The notes under the pieces were generated by a model. It was not told the DNA's origin, ran no database searches, and saw only the letters and a list, made by a program, of their open reading frames with translations. The translations under genes were made by a program, and so were the position numbers. Positions 53,143-61,108 of a stretch of 64,000 nt of DNA are shown piece after piece. Source of the stretch: Terriglobia bacterium (GTDB taxonomy: Bacteria; Acidobacteriota; Terriglobia; Acidiferrales; UBA7541); contig JAIQEW010000013.1 of the NCBI GenBank assembly GCA_020073605.1, positions 36,329 to 100,328 on the forward strand, read 5' to 3'. How positions within the stretch are numbered: the stretch's first letter is position 1; every line of letters begins with the position of its first letter.

Positions 53143-53645
53143 GGCCGATCCTGCCTTTCACGAGTAACTTCGCTGCTGGAGAAGGTATCGGTCCTTCGAA
53201 CCTTACGTTGATAGATGGATTGTTCCTTGCCCGGAGCCTGTTCCAGCTCACGCAACAACGCAGCGAGGGTGGTCCCTTCCAACAGCTTCTGGAAATCCTC
53301 TCGAAGAGGCGCCCATCTGCCGTGGAGGGGGCACGGGTCAGTGGGCGAACAACTGCCGATTCCGAGGGCGCACCGGTCAACCTCTGACGGGCCGTCGGTT
53401 GCACGCACCAGAGCCCACAGCGTGATCGCTTCCGGAGATTTGCCCAGCTCGATTCCACCGCCCGGTCCGCGAAATGCCCGGACAAGACCGGCCTGCGCCA
53501 GCCGCTGAATGACCTTGGAGAGGTATGCACTGGGAAGCTTCGTGGCTTTAGCAACTTCATGGACTGGGGAAAGCTCCCCTGGCGGCCGACCGGCCAAGTA
53601 AAGAGCGGCTCGAATCGCAACCTCGGAAGCATGTCCGTAAAGCAT
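53139..53645 (-). CDS. Rrf2-family Fe-S transcription regulator, first gene of the nar-nirK operon
   Basis: The 168-residue regulator starts at M-L-Y-G-H-A-S-E-V-A-I-R-A-A, as Rrf2 proteins do; the longer frame to 53702 would run through the promoter. The winged helix-turn-helix contains L-P-S-A-Y-L-S-K-V-I-Q-R-L and RGPGGGIEL. Cys92, Cys99 and Cys105 (C-x6-C-x5-C) can hold an iron-sulfur cluster as in NsrR or IscR. Its stop overlaps the cytochrome c start. It probably controls the operon and itself in response to NO, oxygen or Fe-S status; which signal is not decided by sequence. Confidence 0.9.
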   Translation of the reverse strand: MLYGHASEVAIRAALYLAGRPPGELSPVHEVAKATKLPSAYLSKVIQRLAQAGLVRAFRGPGGGIELGKSPEAITLWALVRATDGPSEVDRCALGIGSCSPTDPCPLHGRWAPLREDFQKLLEGTTLAALLRELEQAPGKEQSIYQRKVRRTDTFSSSEVTRERQDRP

Positions 53646-53665
53646 TGCGTCACCCAATAACCGAT

Positions 53666-53683
53666 ATACGGACCTTGTATTCC
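53666..53683 (-). promoter_or_regulatory. Candidate Rrf2 operator overlapping the nar operon -10 box
   Basis: On the minus strand the 18-mer reads GGAATACAAGGTCCGTAT. It matches the 18-mer upstream of the divergent rrf2 gene at about 13 positions, including GGAA and GTCCGTA. It covers the -10 box TACAAG, so a bound regulator would block RNA polymerase. Confidence 0.5.
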
Positions 53684-53702
53684 TGAATAGACTATTTGTC
53701 AA
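53674..53702 (-). promoter_or_regulatory. Sigma-70 promoter of the rrf2-nar-nirK operon
   Basis: On the minus strand TTGACA (53702-53697) and TACAAG (53679-53674) are 17 bases apart. The -35 box is perfect. The spacer holds an 11-base palindrome (AATAG-T-CTATT, 53686-53696) next to the candidate operator. No FNR or NarL site is obvious. Confidence 0.62.
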
Positions 53703-53788
53703 GCACTTTTTGAAAGTTTCCTCTGATCCGCACAGGAATGGCCCATAAGTGAAGGCTACATGGCACTTGACCCTGGTAAGCGAACTGA

Positions 53789-53806
53789 GGAAAATAGAGT
53801 CCGTAA
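53789..53806 (+). promoter_or_regulatory. Candidate Rrf2 operator of the divergent rrf2 gene
   Basis: The 18-mer GGAAAATAGAGTCCGTAA ends 6 bases before the start of the plus-strand rrf2 gene. Its relative lies in the opposite promoter. A TTGACC box at 53767-53772 could be the -35 element, with a poor -10 hexamer within the 18-mer. Confidence 0.45.
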
Positions 53807-53812
53807 TCCTTT

Positions 53813-54265
53813 ATGATCTATTCAAAGCCCTGTGAATACGCGATCCGCGCCCTTGTGTACTTGGCTCGATTCCCCGGCCAAGGCGCGGCGCAAGGAACGG
53901 AAATCGCCAAGGCGGAAGGCCTCCCAGCGCCTGTTTTAGGAAAGGTGTTGCAGGAGTTGGTTCGCAAAGGACTGCTGGAGTCGCGCCGGGGACCCGGCGG
54001 CGGATTTCGATTGGCGCGAAAACCTCAACTGATTACATTGCGCGATGTCGTCGCGGCGATTGACGGCTTGGATCAGTTCGCTGAGTGCGCAGTGGGCCTG
54101 GAAGGCTGCTCGGATGACTCCCCGTGCCCGCTGCACGACACCTGGAAGGGCATCCGCACGCAGTTGATGAGTTACCTTGAGGCAACTACGCTCACCGACA
54201 TGGCAGCCGCGGTCACAAGGAAGAAGGAGCTCCCGCATCACGCGTCGCCAGTTCGCGGGAAGTGA
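53813..54265 (+). CDS. Second Rrf2-family Fe-S transcription regulator
   Basis: The 150-residue regulator begins MIYSKPCEYAIRALVYLA, the typical family start, with a winged helix-turn-helix and RRGPGGGFRL. Cys92, Cys99 and Cys105 have exactly the same positions and spacing (C-x6-C-x5-C) as in the divergent Rrf2 protein, and both continue P-L-H. An extra Cys7 lies in the first helix. The pair arose by duplication or joint acquisition. It probably binds an iron-sulfur cluster and may cross-regulate the nar operon. The gene converges on the AhpD-like gene. Confidence 0.9.
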   Translation: MIYSKPCEYAIRALVYLARFPGQGAAQGTEIAKAEGLPAPVLGKVLQELVRKGLLESRRGPGGGFRLARKPQLITLRDVVAAIDGLDQFAECAVGLEGCSDDSPCPLHDTWKGIRTQLMSYLEATTLTDMAAAVTRKKELPHHASPVRGK

Positions 54266-54307
54266 TGCCGAGCCATTCGGCGAACTGCGGCTGTCCTGGG
54301 AACTCCC

Positions 54308-54625
54308 TCATTTTCCGCGCATGATATCTTCCGCCCAGCTGAGTGCCGCCTGACCATTCGGAAATCCGATTGTAGTGATCGATAGCAATATGGCGTGACG
54401 AATCTCGTCCCGCGAGACGCCTTCGGCCAAGGCATTTCGCACCGCGGAGTGCATCGCACCTTCGGAGCCGGAGCCTGCGGCAATCCCGATCTTGACCAGC
54501 CTCCGGGAGCGAGCGTCCAGTGGACCGGCCCGATGACACTCCTCTCCGAGTTTTTGAAATGCGCGCCAGACCTTTCCGTGAGTTTTTTGAAATCGCTTCG
54601 TCCACTGAGGAAATCGTGTTTGCAT
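54308..54625 (-). CDS. AhpD/carboxymuconolactone-decarboxylase-fold protein lacking the Cys pair
   Basis: The 105-residue all-helical protein has GGGAG eight bases before its ATG. The fold is recognised from L-D-A-R-S-R-R-L-V-K-I-G-I-A-A, then H-S-A-V-R-N-A-L-A-E-G-V-S-R-D-E-I-R-H-A. Redox-active AhpD members have E-x-x-C-x-x-C-x-x-x-H at the start of that helix; here the matching stretch is G-S-E-G-A-M-H-S-A-V, so both cysteines are missing while the His remains. It may bind small molecules rather than act as a peroxidase partner. The DxxAH-like neighbourhood of Rrf2 may mean shared stress control. Confidence 0.8.
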   Translation of the reverse strand: MQTRFPQWTKRFQKTHGKVWRAFQKLGEECHRAGPLDARSRRLVKIGIAAGSGSEGAMHSAVRNALAEGVSRDEIRHAILLSITTIGFPNGQAALSWAEDIMRGK

Positions 54626-54940
54626 TCGAAATCTCCCTTCTGTTTCTCAATACGGCTCGCGAGCAAACTACATCATTTGGGTGCTTATACAAAATGCCAT
54701 TCGGCGCCGCGCCGTTATGTCTTCAGCAAACGCTGGCAGACACGATGCAGAAGCGTGCAACCACCGCGCTGCCTACTGCTTCCTTCTGACCGCGCCAAGC
54801 GTCCTTCTCAAGCCTTCGTGGTATCATCCGGGGCCGCAGAGTGGGTAAATTGAGAATTGGATCAGTCAGGCGCCGTGTGCACTGATGAGCGGACAACGTC
54901 GTAGGCGCGAGCAGGCAAGCGGGTATTTGGAGGCGAGGAC
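54626..54940. other. Intergenic stretch between the AhpD-like and PQQ dehydrogenase genes
   Basis: About 315 bases between two divergent genes. On the minus strand a TATAAG-like box lies near 54687-54692 upstream of the AhpD-like gene. On the plus strand GGAGGCGAGG precedes the GTG of the PQQ dehydrogenase gene. I see no gene, tRNA or clear repeat in the rest. Confidence 0.5.
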
Positions 54941-56506
54941 GTGAAGAAACTGGCCCTGTTTCTAGCATTCGCGGCATGTTTGTCCGCGCAAGAACTCGAT
55001 CCCGCCAAGCTGCTAAAGCCTCCCACCGATACCTGGCCGACCTACAACGGGGATTATTCCGGCCGTCGCTATAGCCCGCTCGCGCAGATCAATCAGAGCA
55101 ACGTCGGCTCAATGACGCTCGCGTGGGCATTTCAAACTCACGCGCAGGGCGCGCTTTATTCCACTCCGCTCGAAGTGAACGGAATTCTCTACTTCACGCT
55201 GCCCAGCGACATGTGGGCGGTCGATGCGCGAACCGGCCGGCAGATATGGCACGTCAATCGCCCGGCGGAAGGCGGCCTGGCCGGGGCGGGCCATCGCGGC
55301 TTCGCGATGTACAAGGACCGGCTCTATTTCGCGTCGCCCGATGCGCAGCTTCTGTGCGTGGACGCGCGCAACGGGAAAATACTCTGGCAGATCCAGCTGG
55401 CCGATCCCGCTCTGAAGGCTTTTACGAGTTCGCCGCCGTTGGTCGTAAAAGACCGCTTGATTTTGGGCATCGCGGGCGACATCGCGGATCTGCCCGGTTG
55501 GGTGGAATCGCGCGACCCGATGACGGGAAAGCTTCAGTGGCGCTGGGATAGTATGCCGAAGCAAGGCGAGCCGGGCTGGGACACATGGCCGCACGACACA
55601 GACGTCATCACCCGCGGCGGCGGCACAACGTGGCTGACGGGCACCTACGATCCGGAACTGAATTTGGTCTACTGGGGCACCGGCAACCCGCATCCCGTGG
55701 AAGCCGGAGACGCGCGCCCGGGAGCGAACCTGTACACGTGCTCGATCGTGGCCCTCAACGCCGACACGGGCAAGATGGTCTGGTATTACCAGATTTCGCC
55801 GCACGATACGCACGACTGGGACGCGATTCAGACTCCTATCTTGTTCGACGCTACCTTCCACGGGAAACCGCGCAAGCTGCTCGCGCAGGTCAGCCGCAAC
55901 GGAATATTCGCGGTGCTCGACCGCGTCACGGGAAGAGCGCTGGTCACCACGCCGTACCTCGACATCAACTGGATGAAGGGACTTGACGAGCGAGGCCAAC
56001 CGATCCCGAAGCGCGAAACCGAGCCGCAACTCGACGGGGCGCTGGCACGGCCGGGGGCGGCGGGCGGAACCAACTGGAATCCCTCGAGCTTCGATCCGGC
56101 TACCGGCCTCTTCTTCGCGAGCATCCGGGATAGCATCGGCGTGTACTACGTCACGATGCCCGGCAAGAAGGCCGAAGGGTGGGGCGGCCGGGACTTCATC
56201 CTTCACTCGAAAACGGTCCTGAAAGCCATCGACTATCAGACGGGAAAAGTCCGCTGGACCCGCGACACAAGCGGCAGCCGCGGGGGATTCACCGGAATAC
56301 TGACCACAGCCGGGCACCTGCTCTTCACCGCCAACGATTCGGGAGGGCTGCTGGCTCTCGATCCAGCGACAGGCAGGACGCTGTGGCACGTCTATGGCGG
56401 AGGCGGCGCCACCACTGCCCCGATGACATACGAATTGGATGGTCGGCAGTACGTGGTGATACGTTCGGATGGTGTGGTCTACGCTTGGGCGCTCCCCGCG
56501 CGCTGA
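54941..56506 (+). CDS. PQQ-dependent alcohol dehydrogenase-type enzyme with lanthanide-type site
   Basis: The 521-residue protein has a signal peptide (cleavage near LSAQE) and an eight-bladed PQQ propeller with repeated tryptophan-docking motifs (A-x-D-x-x-T-G-x-x-x-W). GTG start with GGAGGCGAGG upstream. Catalytic Asp292 is followed two residues later by Asp294 (HDTHDWDA), the extra Asp known from lanthanide-dependent XoxF and ExaF enzymes. Asn249 of the metal site is present, but the usual Glu ligand is not recognisable and the vicinal Cys pair over PQQ is missing. It would oxidise an alcohol or sugar in the periplasm and pass electrons to the cytochrome c gene 131 bases downstream. Confidence 0.85.
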   Translation: MKKLALFLAFAACLSAQELDPAKLLKPPTDTWPTYNGDYSGRRYSPLAQINQSNVGSMTLAWAFQTHAQGALYSTPLEVNGILYFTLPSDMWAVDARTGRQIWHVNRPAEGGLAGAGHRGFAMYKDRLYFASPDAQLLCVDARNGKILWQIQLADPALKAFTSSPPLVVKDRLILGIAGDIADLPGWVESRDPMTGKLQWRWDSMPKQGEPGWDTWPHDTDVITRGGGTTWLTGTYDPELNLVYWGTGNPHPVEAGDARPGANLYTCSIVALNADTGKMVWYYQISPHDTHDWDAIQTPILFDATFHGKPRKLLAQVSRNGIFAVLDRVTGRALVTTPYLDINWMKGLDERGQPIPKRETEPQLDGALARPGAAGGTNWNPSSFDPATGLFFASIRDSIGVYYVTMPGKKAEGWGGRDFILHSKTVLKAIDYQTGKVRWTRDTSGSRGGFTGILTTAGHLLFTANDSGGLLALDPATGRTLWHVYGGGGATTAPMTYELDGRQYVVIRSDGVVYAWALPAR

Positions 56507-56637
56507 AGCACTTTCCGGGACCGCAGACTCGGCTTGCGCGCACGAAACGCGCCAGCCTGCGCAACCGTCTGCTATTATTGATCCGTATCCGTGAAGCGCA
56601 ATTTGCGCATCTAAACTAATCAGGAGATCGCAATTAT

Positions 56638-57150
56638 ATGAACTGGACCGGAAATGGGGAATTCTCGGGCAAGGGTAGTTCCGCTGTGCGCGTGAGCGGG
56701 CGGCTGATCTTCGGCGTCTTATTGGCCGGGGTGCTGGCCGCATGCCTCGGTGGCGCGATGCGCTCGGCCCGGGCTGCCAGCCCGACAAAGACCACCATGG
56801 ACGGTGTCTACACGGACGACCAGGCAAAGCGCGGCAAGGCCCAATACAACACGACCTGCAGCGGCTGCCACATGGAAGACTTGAGCGGCAGCGGTCAGGC
56901 GCTGCCCTTGGCCGGCGACGCCTTCGGGCAGGTTTGGGAAGGGCAGACCGTGGCCGACTTATTCAATTTGATTGAGACGACCATGCCGCAGGACAAGCCG
57001 GGCGCTCTGACTCCGGAGGCATCTCTTGACGTGATCTCATACCTGCTTCAGTTCAACCAGTTCCCCGCTGGAAAAGAAGAACTGAAGAACGACCCCGAAG
57101 CGCTCAAGAACATTATCATCACGAAGAACCCCGCGCCGCAGGGACACTAA
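56638..57150 (+). CDS. Periplasmic mono-heme cytochrome c
   Basis: The 170-residue protein has an extended N-terminus and a signal peptide (hydrophobic about 22-40). One heme c site is present, C-S-G-C-H near 78, with a likely axial Met in TTMPQDKPG. The fold is that of class I cytochromes, ending in D-V-I-S-Y-L-L-Q-F-N. AGGAGA precedes the ATG. It follows the PQQ dehydrogenase and is the natural electron acceptor for it, as such pairs often occur together. The partner is inferred from position. Confidence 0.87.
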   Translation: MNWTGNGEFSGKGSSAVRVSGRLIFGVLLAGVLAACLGGAMRSARAASPTKTTMDGVYTDDQAKRGKAQYNTTCSGCHMEDLSGSGQALPLAGDAFGQVWEGQTVADLFNLIETTMPQDKPGALTPEASLDVISYLLQFNQFPAGKEELKNDPEALKNIIITKNPAPQGH

Positions 57151-57188
57151 CAAGATCTTCACGCCCTGGAAGCTCCTGGCGTGTTCCG

Positions 57189-59093
57189 CTATTTGGCGGA
57201 AAATGCCAGGAGCACGTTGCCTGCTTGCCCGCCGTTGATCACGCCGTATCCCGAATCCACGAACAGCATCCCGCCCGCCACCGTGGGACCAGCCGATCCA
57301 AAAGCTCCGCCGCGTGCCGGCACGCCGTTCACGGTCTTGTAATCGCGGACCGTGTCGAATTGCCAGAGAATCCGGCCGTCGACCGTCGAAAACGCGTGTA
57401 GCCTTCCGTCCCAACCGCCCGCGAAGAGCACGCCGGGAATCGCCGTGACCGCGGCGGACACGCCCGCGTCCGCGTCGCTCGGTGCTCCTGGCTCGGGGGC
57501 GATCGGCGTGTACCAGACCTGCTTGCCGCTATGGAGTTGAAGCGCAATGATGCCGCCGGTGCGCAGCGCGTAGTAGGCATTCCGGCTATCCGCGGCGCCA
57601 CCCCATACGATGAGACCAAAAGAACCCGGTGTCTTGCCGGCGAGGGGCTTTGTGTCCATCTTCCACAGCAGAGCACCGTTGCGATCCGGATCCAAGCCGA
57701 ACACGACGCCGCTCTTCTGTGCAGCAACGAGGACCCTCCGGCCGTTGGGCAGAGTGCGAAGGATGGGTGAATTGCCAAAATCCCAATCCGGCCCTTGATG
57801 CGGAGGACAATTGTCCGAGCGGTTTGGAGTGTTGTCGTCGCAGCCGCCCAGAAACGTATCGCCGGCGAGCCCCTGGAAAAACCACAGCCTCTTTCCGGTT
57901 CGCATGTCGAGCGCGAGGATCGAATCCGTAGTCTCCGGCGCCGGATAGGTCTCGGAGTCGCCCGTGCCGAAATAGATGGCGTGGCGCAGTGGATCGACCG
58001 TGGGCGAATTCCAGATCGAGGCGCCCGCGGGAGCCCACAATTGCGTGCCTTTGGAGTTCTTTCGTACAGGCTTGGGCTCTTCCGAGATTGCGTAGGTCTC
58101 CCAGAGCTGTCTCCCGGTGTTGGCGTCGAGAGCCACAACGCTTCCGCGTGACGTGCAGCACGGATAGTCGAGGGTCGCCGCCGCAAATCCCTCAAAGAAG
58201 GAGACCGGCACAAACAATCGCGAGCCGTAGAGTGTGGGAGCGCCGACGACGCGCGCTGTGGAATGCTCTTCGACGCGGCCAGTCCATAACAACTTCCCGT
58301 CCGCTGCATCAATCGCGTAAACATTGGCCTTCAAGTCGCCAAAGTAAGCCGCATACTTCGCGGAGCCCTGGCCTTTCACCGGCCCGATGGTGATGGCGGT
58401 GCGCATCGCGGCCTTGGCCTGGAAAGACCAGTAGACGCAGCCGGTCTTCGCATCGAGCGAATAGACGTAGCCATTGTCGCTCGCGACGAAAACGCGCCCG
58501 GCCACGATCGTGGGCTGGCCGTAAGCGGAGATGCCCGCCGGAAAGCCGAAAGCCCATTTCAATTGCAGGCGTGGGACGTCGCCAGCCGATATCCCGGCGC
58601 TCTTCTCGGATTGGAAACGCGCATTCTGAATGCCGGCGCCCCAACCATTCCACGCCGGCCCCGCGAGAGGATCGGCCAGCGGCGGATTGCTCGCGCAGCG
58701 GTTGGACATCGTCTTGGCATCGCCGGCGTCCGTGCTGCCGAGAAGCCGGCCGCTTACCGTCTCGGCCACGCGGCGCTTCTCGAGGTCCGTCAACTGATTG
58801 CCGACGACCGAGGCCATCGATCCCGCGGTGAGCGCCGCGTAAATCGCCTCCGGCGTCATCTGCCTGAGCGCGGCAACGGCAGGCGCTCGCGAACCTGAGG
58901 CGGGATTCTCGTGGCACGACAGGCACTTGCGCTCGAAGAGTCCGTTGCCCATCTCGGTGCCCGAAAGCTGCAAGCCCTCCGCCGCGGGCTGCTGCTGCTG
59001 CTGCGGCTGTGAAGACGACTGCCCGGCCGATTGCACACCGAGAGCCAGACAAGCGCACGCCGCCAGAAACAGGAACGGAAGATACCGCTTCAT
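57189..59093 (-). CDS. Quinohemoprotein dehydrogenase, polyvinyl-alcohol-dehydrogenase type (copy 1)
   Basis: The 634-residue protein starts at ATG 59093; the longer frame upstream runs into the neighbouring gene. Order: signal peptide, Gln-rich linker (about 27-45), cytochrome c domain with C-L-S-C-H (near 59), then a PQQ propeller with repeated G-x-V-x-A-L-D-A-x-T-G-x-x-x-W blocks. A vicinal Cys pair (Y-P-C-C-T) precedes one block, as over PQQ in other quinoproteins. The design is that of PVA dehydrogenase: periplasmic oxidation of secondary alcohols with internal electron transfer to heme. The real substrate is unknown. It follows its paralogue by 14 bases. Confidence 0.82.
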   Translation of the reverse strand: MKRYLPFLFLAACACLALGVQSAGQSSSQPQQQQQPAAEGLQLSGTEMGNGLFERKCLSCHENPASGSRAPAVAALRQMTPEAIYAALTAGSMASVVGNQLTDLEKRRVAETVSGRLLGSTDAGDAKTMSNRCASNPPLADPLAGPAWNGWGAGIQNARFQSEKSAGISAGDVPRLQLKWAFGFPAGISAYGQPTIVAGRVFVASDNGYVYSLDAKTGCVYWSFQAKAAMRTAITIGPVKGQGSAKYAAYFGDLKANVYAIDAADGKLLWTGRVEEHSTARVVGAPTLYGSRLFVPVSFFEGFAAATLDYPCCTSRGSVVALDANTGRQLWETYAISEEPKPVRKNSKGTQLWAPAGASIWNSPTVDPLRHAIYFGTGDSETYPAPETTDSILALDMRTGKRLWFFQGLAGDTFLGGCDDNTPNRSDNCPPHQGPDWDFGNSPILRTLPNGRRVLVAAQKSGVVFGLDPDRNGALLWKMDTKPLAGKTPGSFGLIVWGGAADSRNAYYALRTGGIIALQLHSGKQVWYTPIAPEPGAPSDADAGVSAAVTAIPGVLFAGGWDGRLHAFSTVDGRILWQFDTVRDYKTVNGVPARGGAFGSAGPTVAGGMLFVDSGYGVINGGQAGNVLLAFSAK

Positions 59094-59107
59094 TTGTGGC
59101 CCCTTCC

Positions 59108-60997
59108 CTATCGCGCGTCCGGCGCAAACGCCAGCAGCACGTTGCCCGGCATGCCGCCGCCGACGTTGGCGTACCCGGATCCCACGTAGAGCATCCCGTT
59201 CACTACGGTCGGGCCCGGCCCACCCATCGATCCGCCTTTCGCTGGAACTCCATTGGCGGTCTTGAAGGCCTGCACGGTGTTGAACTGCCACAGGACTCTT
59301 CCGTCGGCGGTTGAAAGCGCTCTCAAAATACCGTCCCAGCCGCCCGTAAACACGGCGCCGGGTATTCCCGTCACAGCCGCGGATTGGCCGAAGCGCAAGC
59401 CTGCCTTGGTTCTGTTCTCGCCGTTGGCAGTCGGCTGGCCGAGGTCGTCGAGCGACTCGAGCCGCGCAATCCAGGAACTCTTGCCGGTCGCGAGATCGAC
59501 AGCGACAAAAGTGCCGTCCTCAAGAGCGAGATACAACTTCTTGGAGTCCGTGCTTCCTCCGAAAGCGATCTGCCCGTTGTTCGGCGCGAGCTTTTCGGAC
59601 AGGCTCAACTGCCACAGCACCTCGCCTTTGCGATCCGGATCGAGCGCGAAGACTGTTCCGCTCTTTGGCGTGGCAAGCAGGAGCTGCTTGCCGTTCGACA
59701 ACGTGATCAGGACAGGCGAGGAGCCGAAGTCGTGATCGGGCCCCAATTCTTTCGGACAGTTTTCGGTCCGGACAGGAACGCAGCCGACCATAAAGGCGTC
59801 GTTTTGCACAGCCTGGAATGACCACAGGATTTTGCCCGTCTTCAGGTCGATGGAGACTACGGCGTCCGACGTCTTCGCCGCGGGCTCCGTGAAGGCGTCT
59901 CCTGTGCCGACGTAGAGCACTCCGCGCTTCGCATCAATGGTCGGGGCGTTCCAGACGGCCGCGCCTGCCGGCGCCATCAATTGGACGCCTACCGAATTCT
60001 TTCGCGTGGGCTGGGGCGCTTCCGGAATTACGTACGATCTCCAGACCTGCTGCCCCGTGTTGGCATCGAGCGCCACGACGCTTCCTCGAAACGTGCAGCA
60101 CGGATACGACGGATTTGCCGAAAAAACTTCTTCCGTGGCCGATATGGGCATGTACACGCGGCCTTCGTGCAGCGCGGGTGCTCCCGTGATGCGAGCGGTG
60201 TAGTGATCAGAAAGCTTCTGCATCCAGATTTGATCGCCTGTCGCTGCGTCCACGGCATACGCGTTCGCGCGCATGTCTCCGAAATAGACCGCGAACTTTG
60301 TTGCCCCAGCGCCCTTCACAGGGCCCACGCTGGGAGCCGTGCGCACGCCTGCTCTCGCGTGAAAGGACCAGTAAACGCAGCCGGTGGCCGCGTCGAGCGA
60401 GTAAACATATCCGATATCGCTTCCGACATAGATGCGCCCACCCACGACCGTCGGCTGGCCATAGGCCGTGTCGCCGTTCGGAAATCCGAAGGCCCATTTC
60501 AACTTTAGCTGGGGAATCTGGGCCGCGCTGAGCCCGGCGGTCTTGGCCGACGCGAACCGCGTGTTCCCGGGACTCGTGCTCCACCCGTTCCACGAAGGCG
60601 CCGCGGATGGGTTTCCGAGTGGCGGGTTGGCGGCACAGCGGTTGGACATCGATTCGGCACTGCCCGTGTGTTTCGTGTCGAGCGGCCGGCCACCGAGATA
60701 TTCAGAAACCAATCGCTTCTCGTCTTCGCTCATCTTCTGGGCGGCAACAACCATCGTCCCCGCAGTGATCGACGCGTACACGGATTCCGGCGTCAATTCC
60801 ATGAGCGTTTTCAAGTCGGGCGCGCGGTCCGCTCGATTGGGACCTACATGGCAGGACGCGCAGTGCTGGCCAAACACGGTTTCGCCGGGCGACGCGGGAA
60901 TTGGCGAGGGATTCTGCGCAAGCGCCGGAAGGGCCGTCGCCGCCACAGCAGCAACGCAAGCGATCGCCAGCGCACCAAGACAAAGAAATCTTTTCAT
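59108..60997 (-). CDS. Quinohemoprotein dehydrogenase, polyvinyl-alcohol-dehydrogenase type (copy 2)
   Basis: The 629-residue protein starts at ATG 60997 behind GGGGGAG. It has a signal peptide (cleavage near ALAQNP), a cytochrome c domain with C-A-S-C-H, and a PQQ propeller. It is a full-length paralogue of copy 1, sharing blocks such as SMSNRCAANPPLG, WAFGFPNG, AYGQPTVVGG, YPCCTFRGSVVALDANTG and the C-terminal PGNVLLAF. The vicinal Cys pair is present. The tandem arrangement suggests two related substrates or different expression. It lies downstream of the ThDP-enzyme gene with a gap of about 110 bases. Confidence 0.82.
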   Translation of the reverse strand: MKRFLCLGALAIACVAAVAATALPALAQNPSPIPASPGETVFGQHCASCHVGPNRADRAPDLKTLMELTPESVYASITAGTMVVAAQKMSEDEKRLVSEYLGGRPLDTKHTGSAESMSNRCAANPPLGNPSAAPSWNGWSTSPGNTRFASAKTAGLSAAQIPQLKLKWAFGFPNGDTAYGQPTVVGGRIYVGSDIGYVYSLDAATGCVYWSFHARAGVRTAPSVGPVKGAGATKFAVYFGDMRANAYAVDAATGDQIWMQKLSDHYTARITGAPALHEGRVYMPISATEEVFSANPSYPCCTFRGSVVALDANTGQQVWRSYVIPEAPQPTRKNSVGVQLMAPAGAAVWNAPTIDAKRGVLYVGTGDAFTEPAAKTSDAVVSIDLKTGKILWSFQAVQNDAFMVGCVPVRTENCPKELGPDHDFGSSPVLITLSNGKQLLLATPKSGTVFALDPDRKGEVLWQLSLSEKLAPNNGQIAFGGSTDSKKLYLALEDGTFVAVDLATGKSSWIARLESLDDLGQPTANGENRTKAGLRFGQSAAVTGIPGAVFTGGWDGILRALSTADGRVLWQFNTVQAFKTANGVPAKGGSMGGPGPTVVNGMLYVGSGYANVGGGMPGNVLLAFAPDAR

Positions 60998-61108
60998 ATG
61001 GAAGCTCCCCCACCCCATGAAATTGGACTTGCGAGCGCGGCCACCGCGCGCCGCCGATCATAATTCATTCAGCTTGCTCTTGCCATCGGGCGCGGCACCC
61101 CAGCCGGT

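Noticed and set aside
55109..56827. 572-codon minus-strand frame opposite the PQQ dehydrogenase gene
   Set aside because: The plus strand has the propeller motifs, a signal peptide and a ribosome-binding site. The antisense frame has none.
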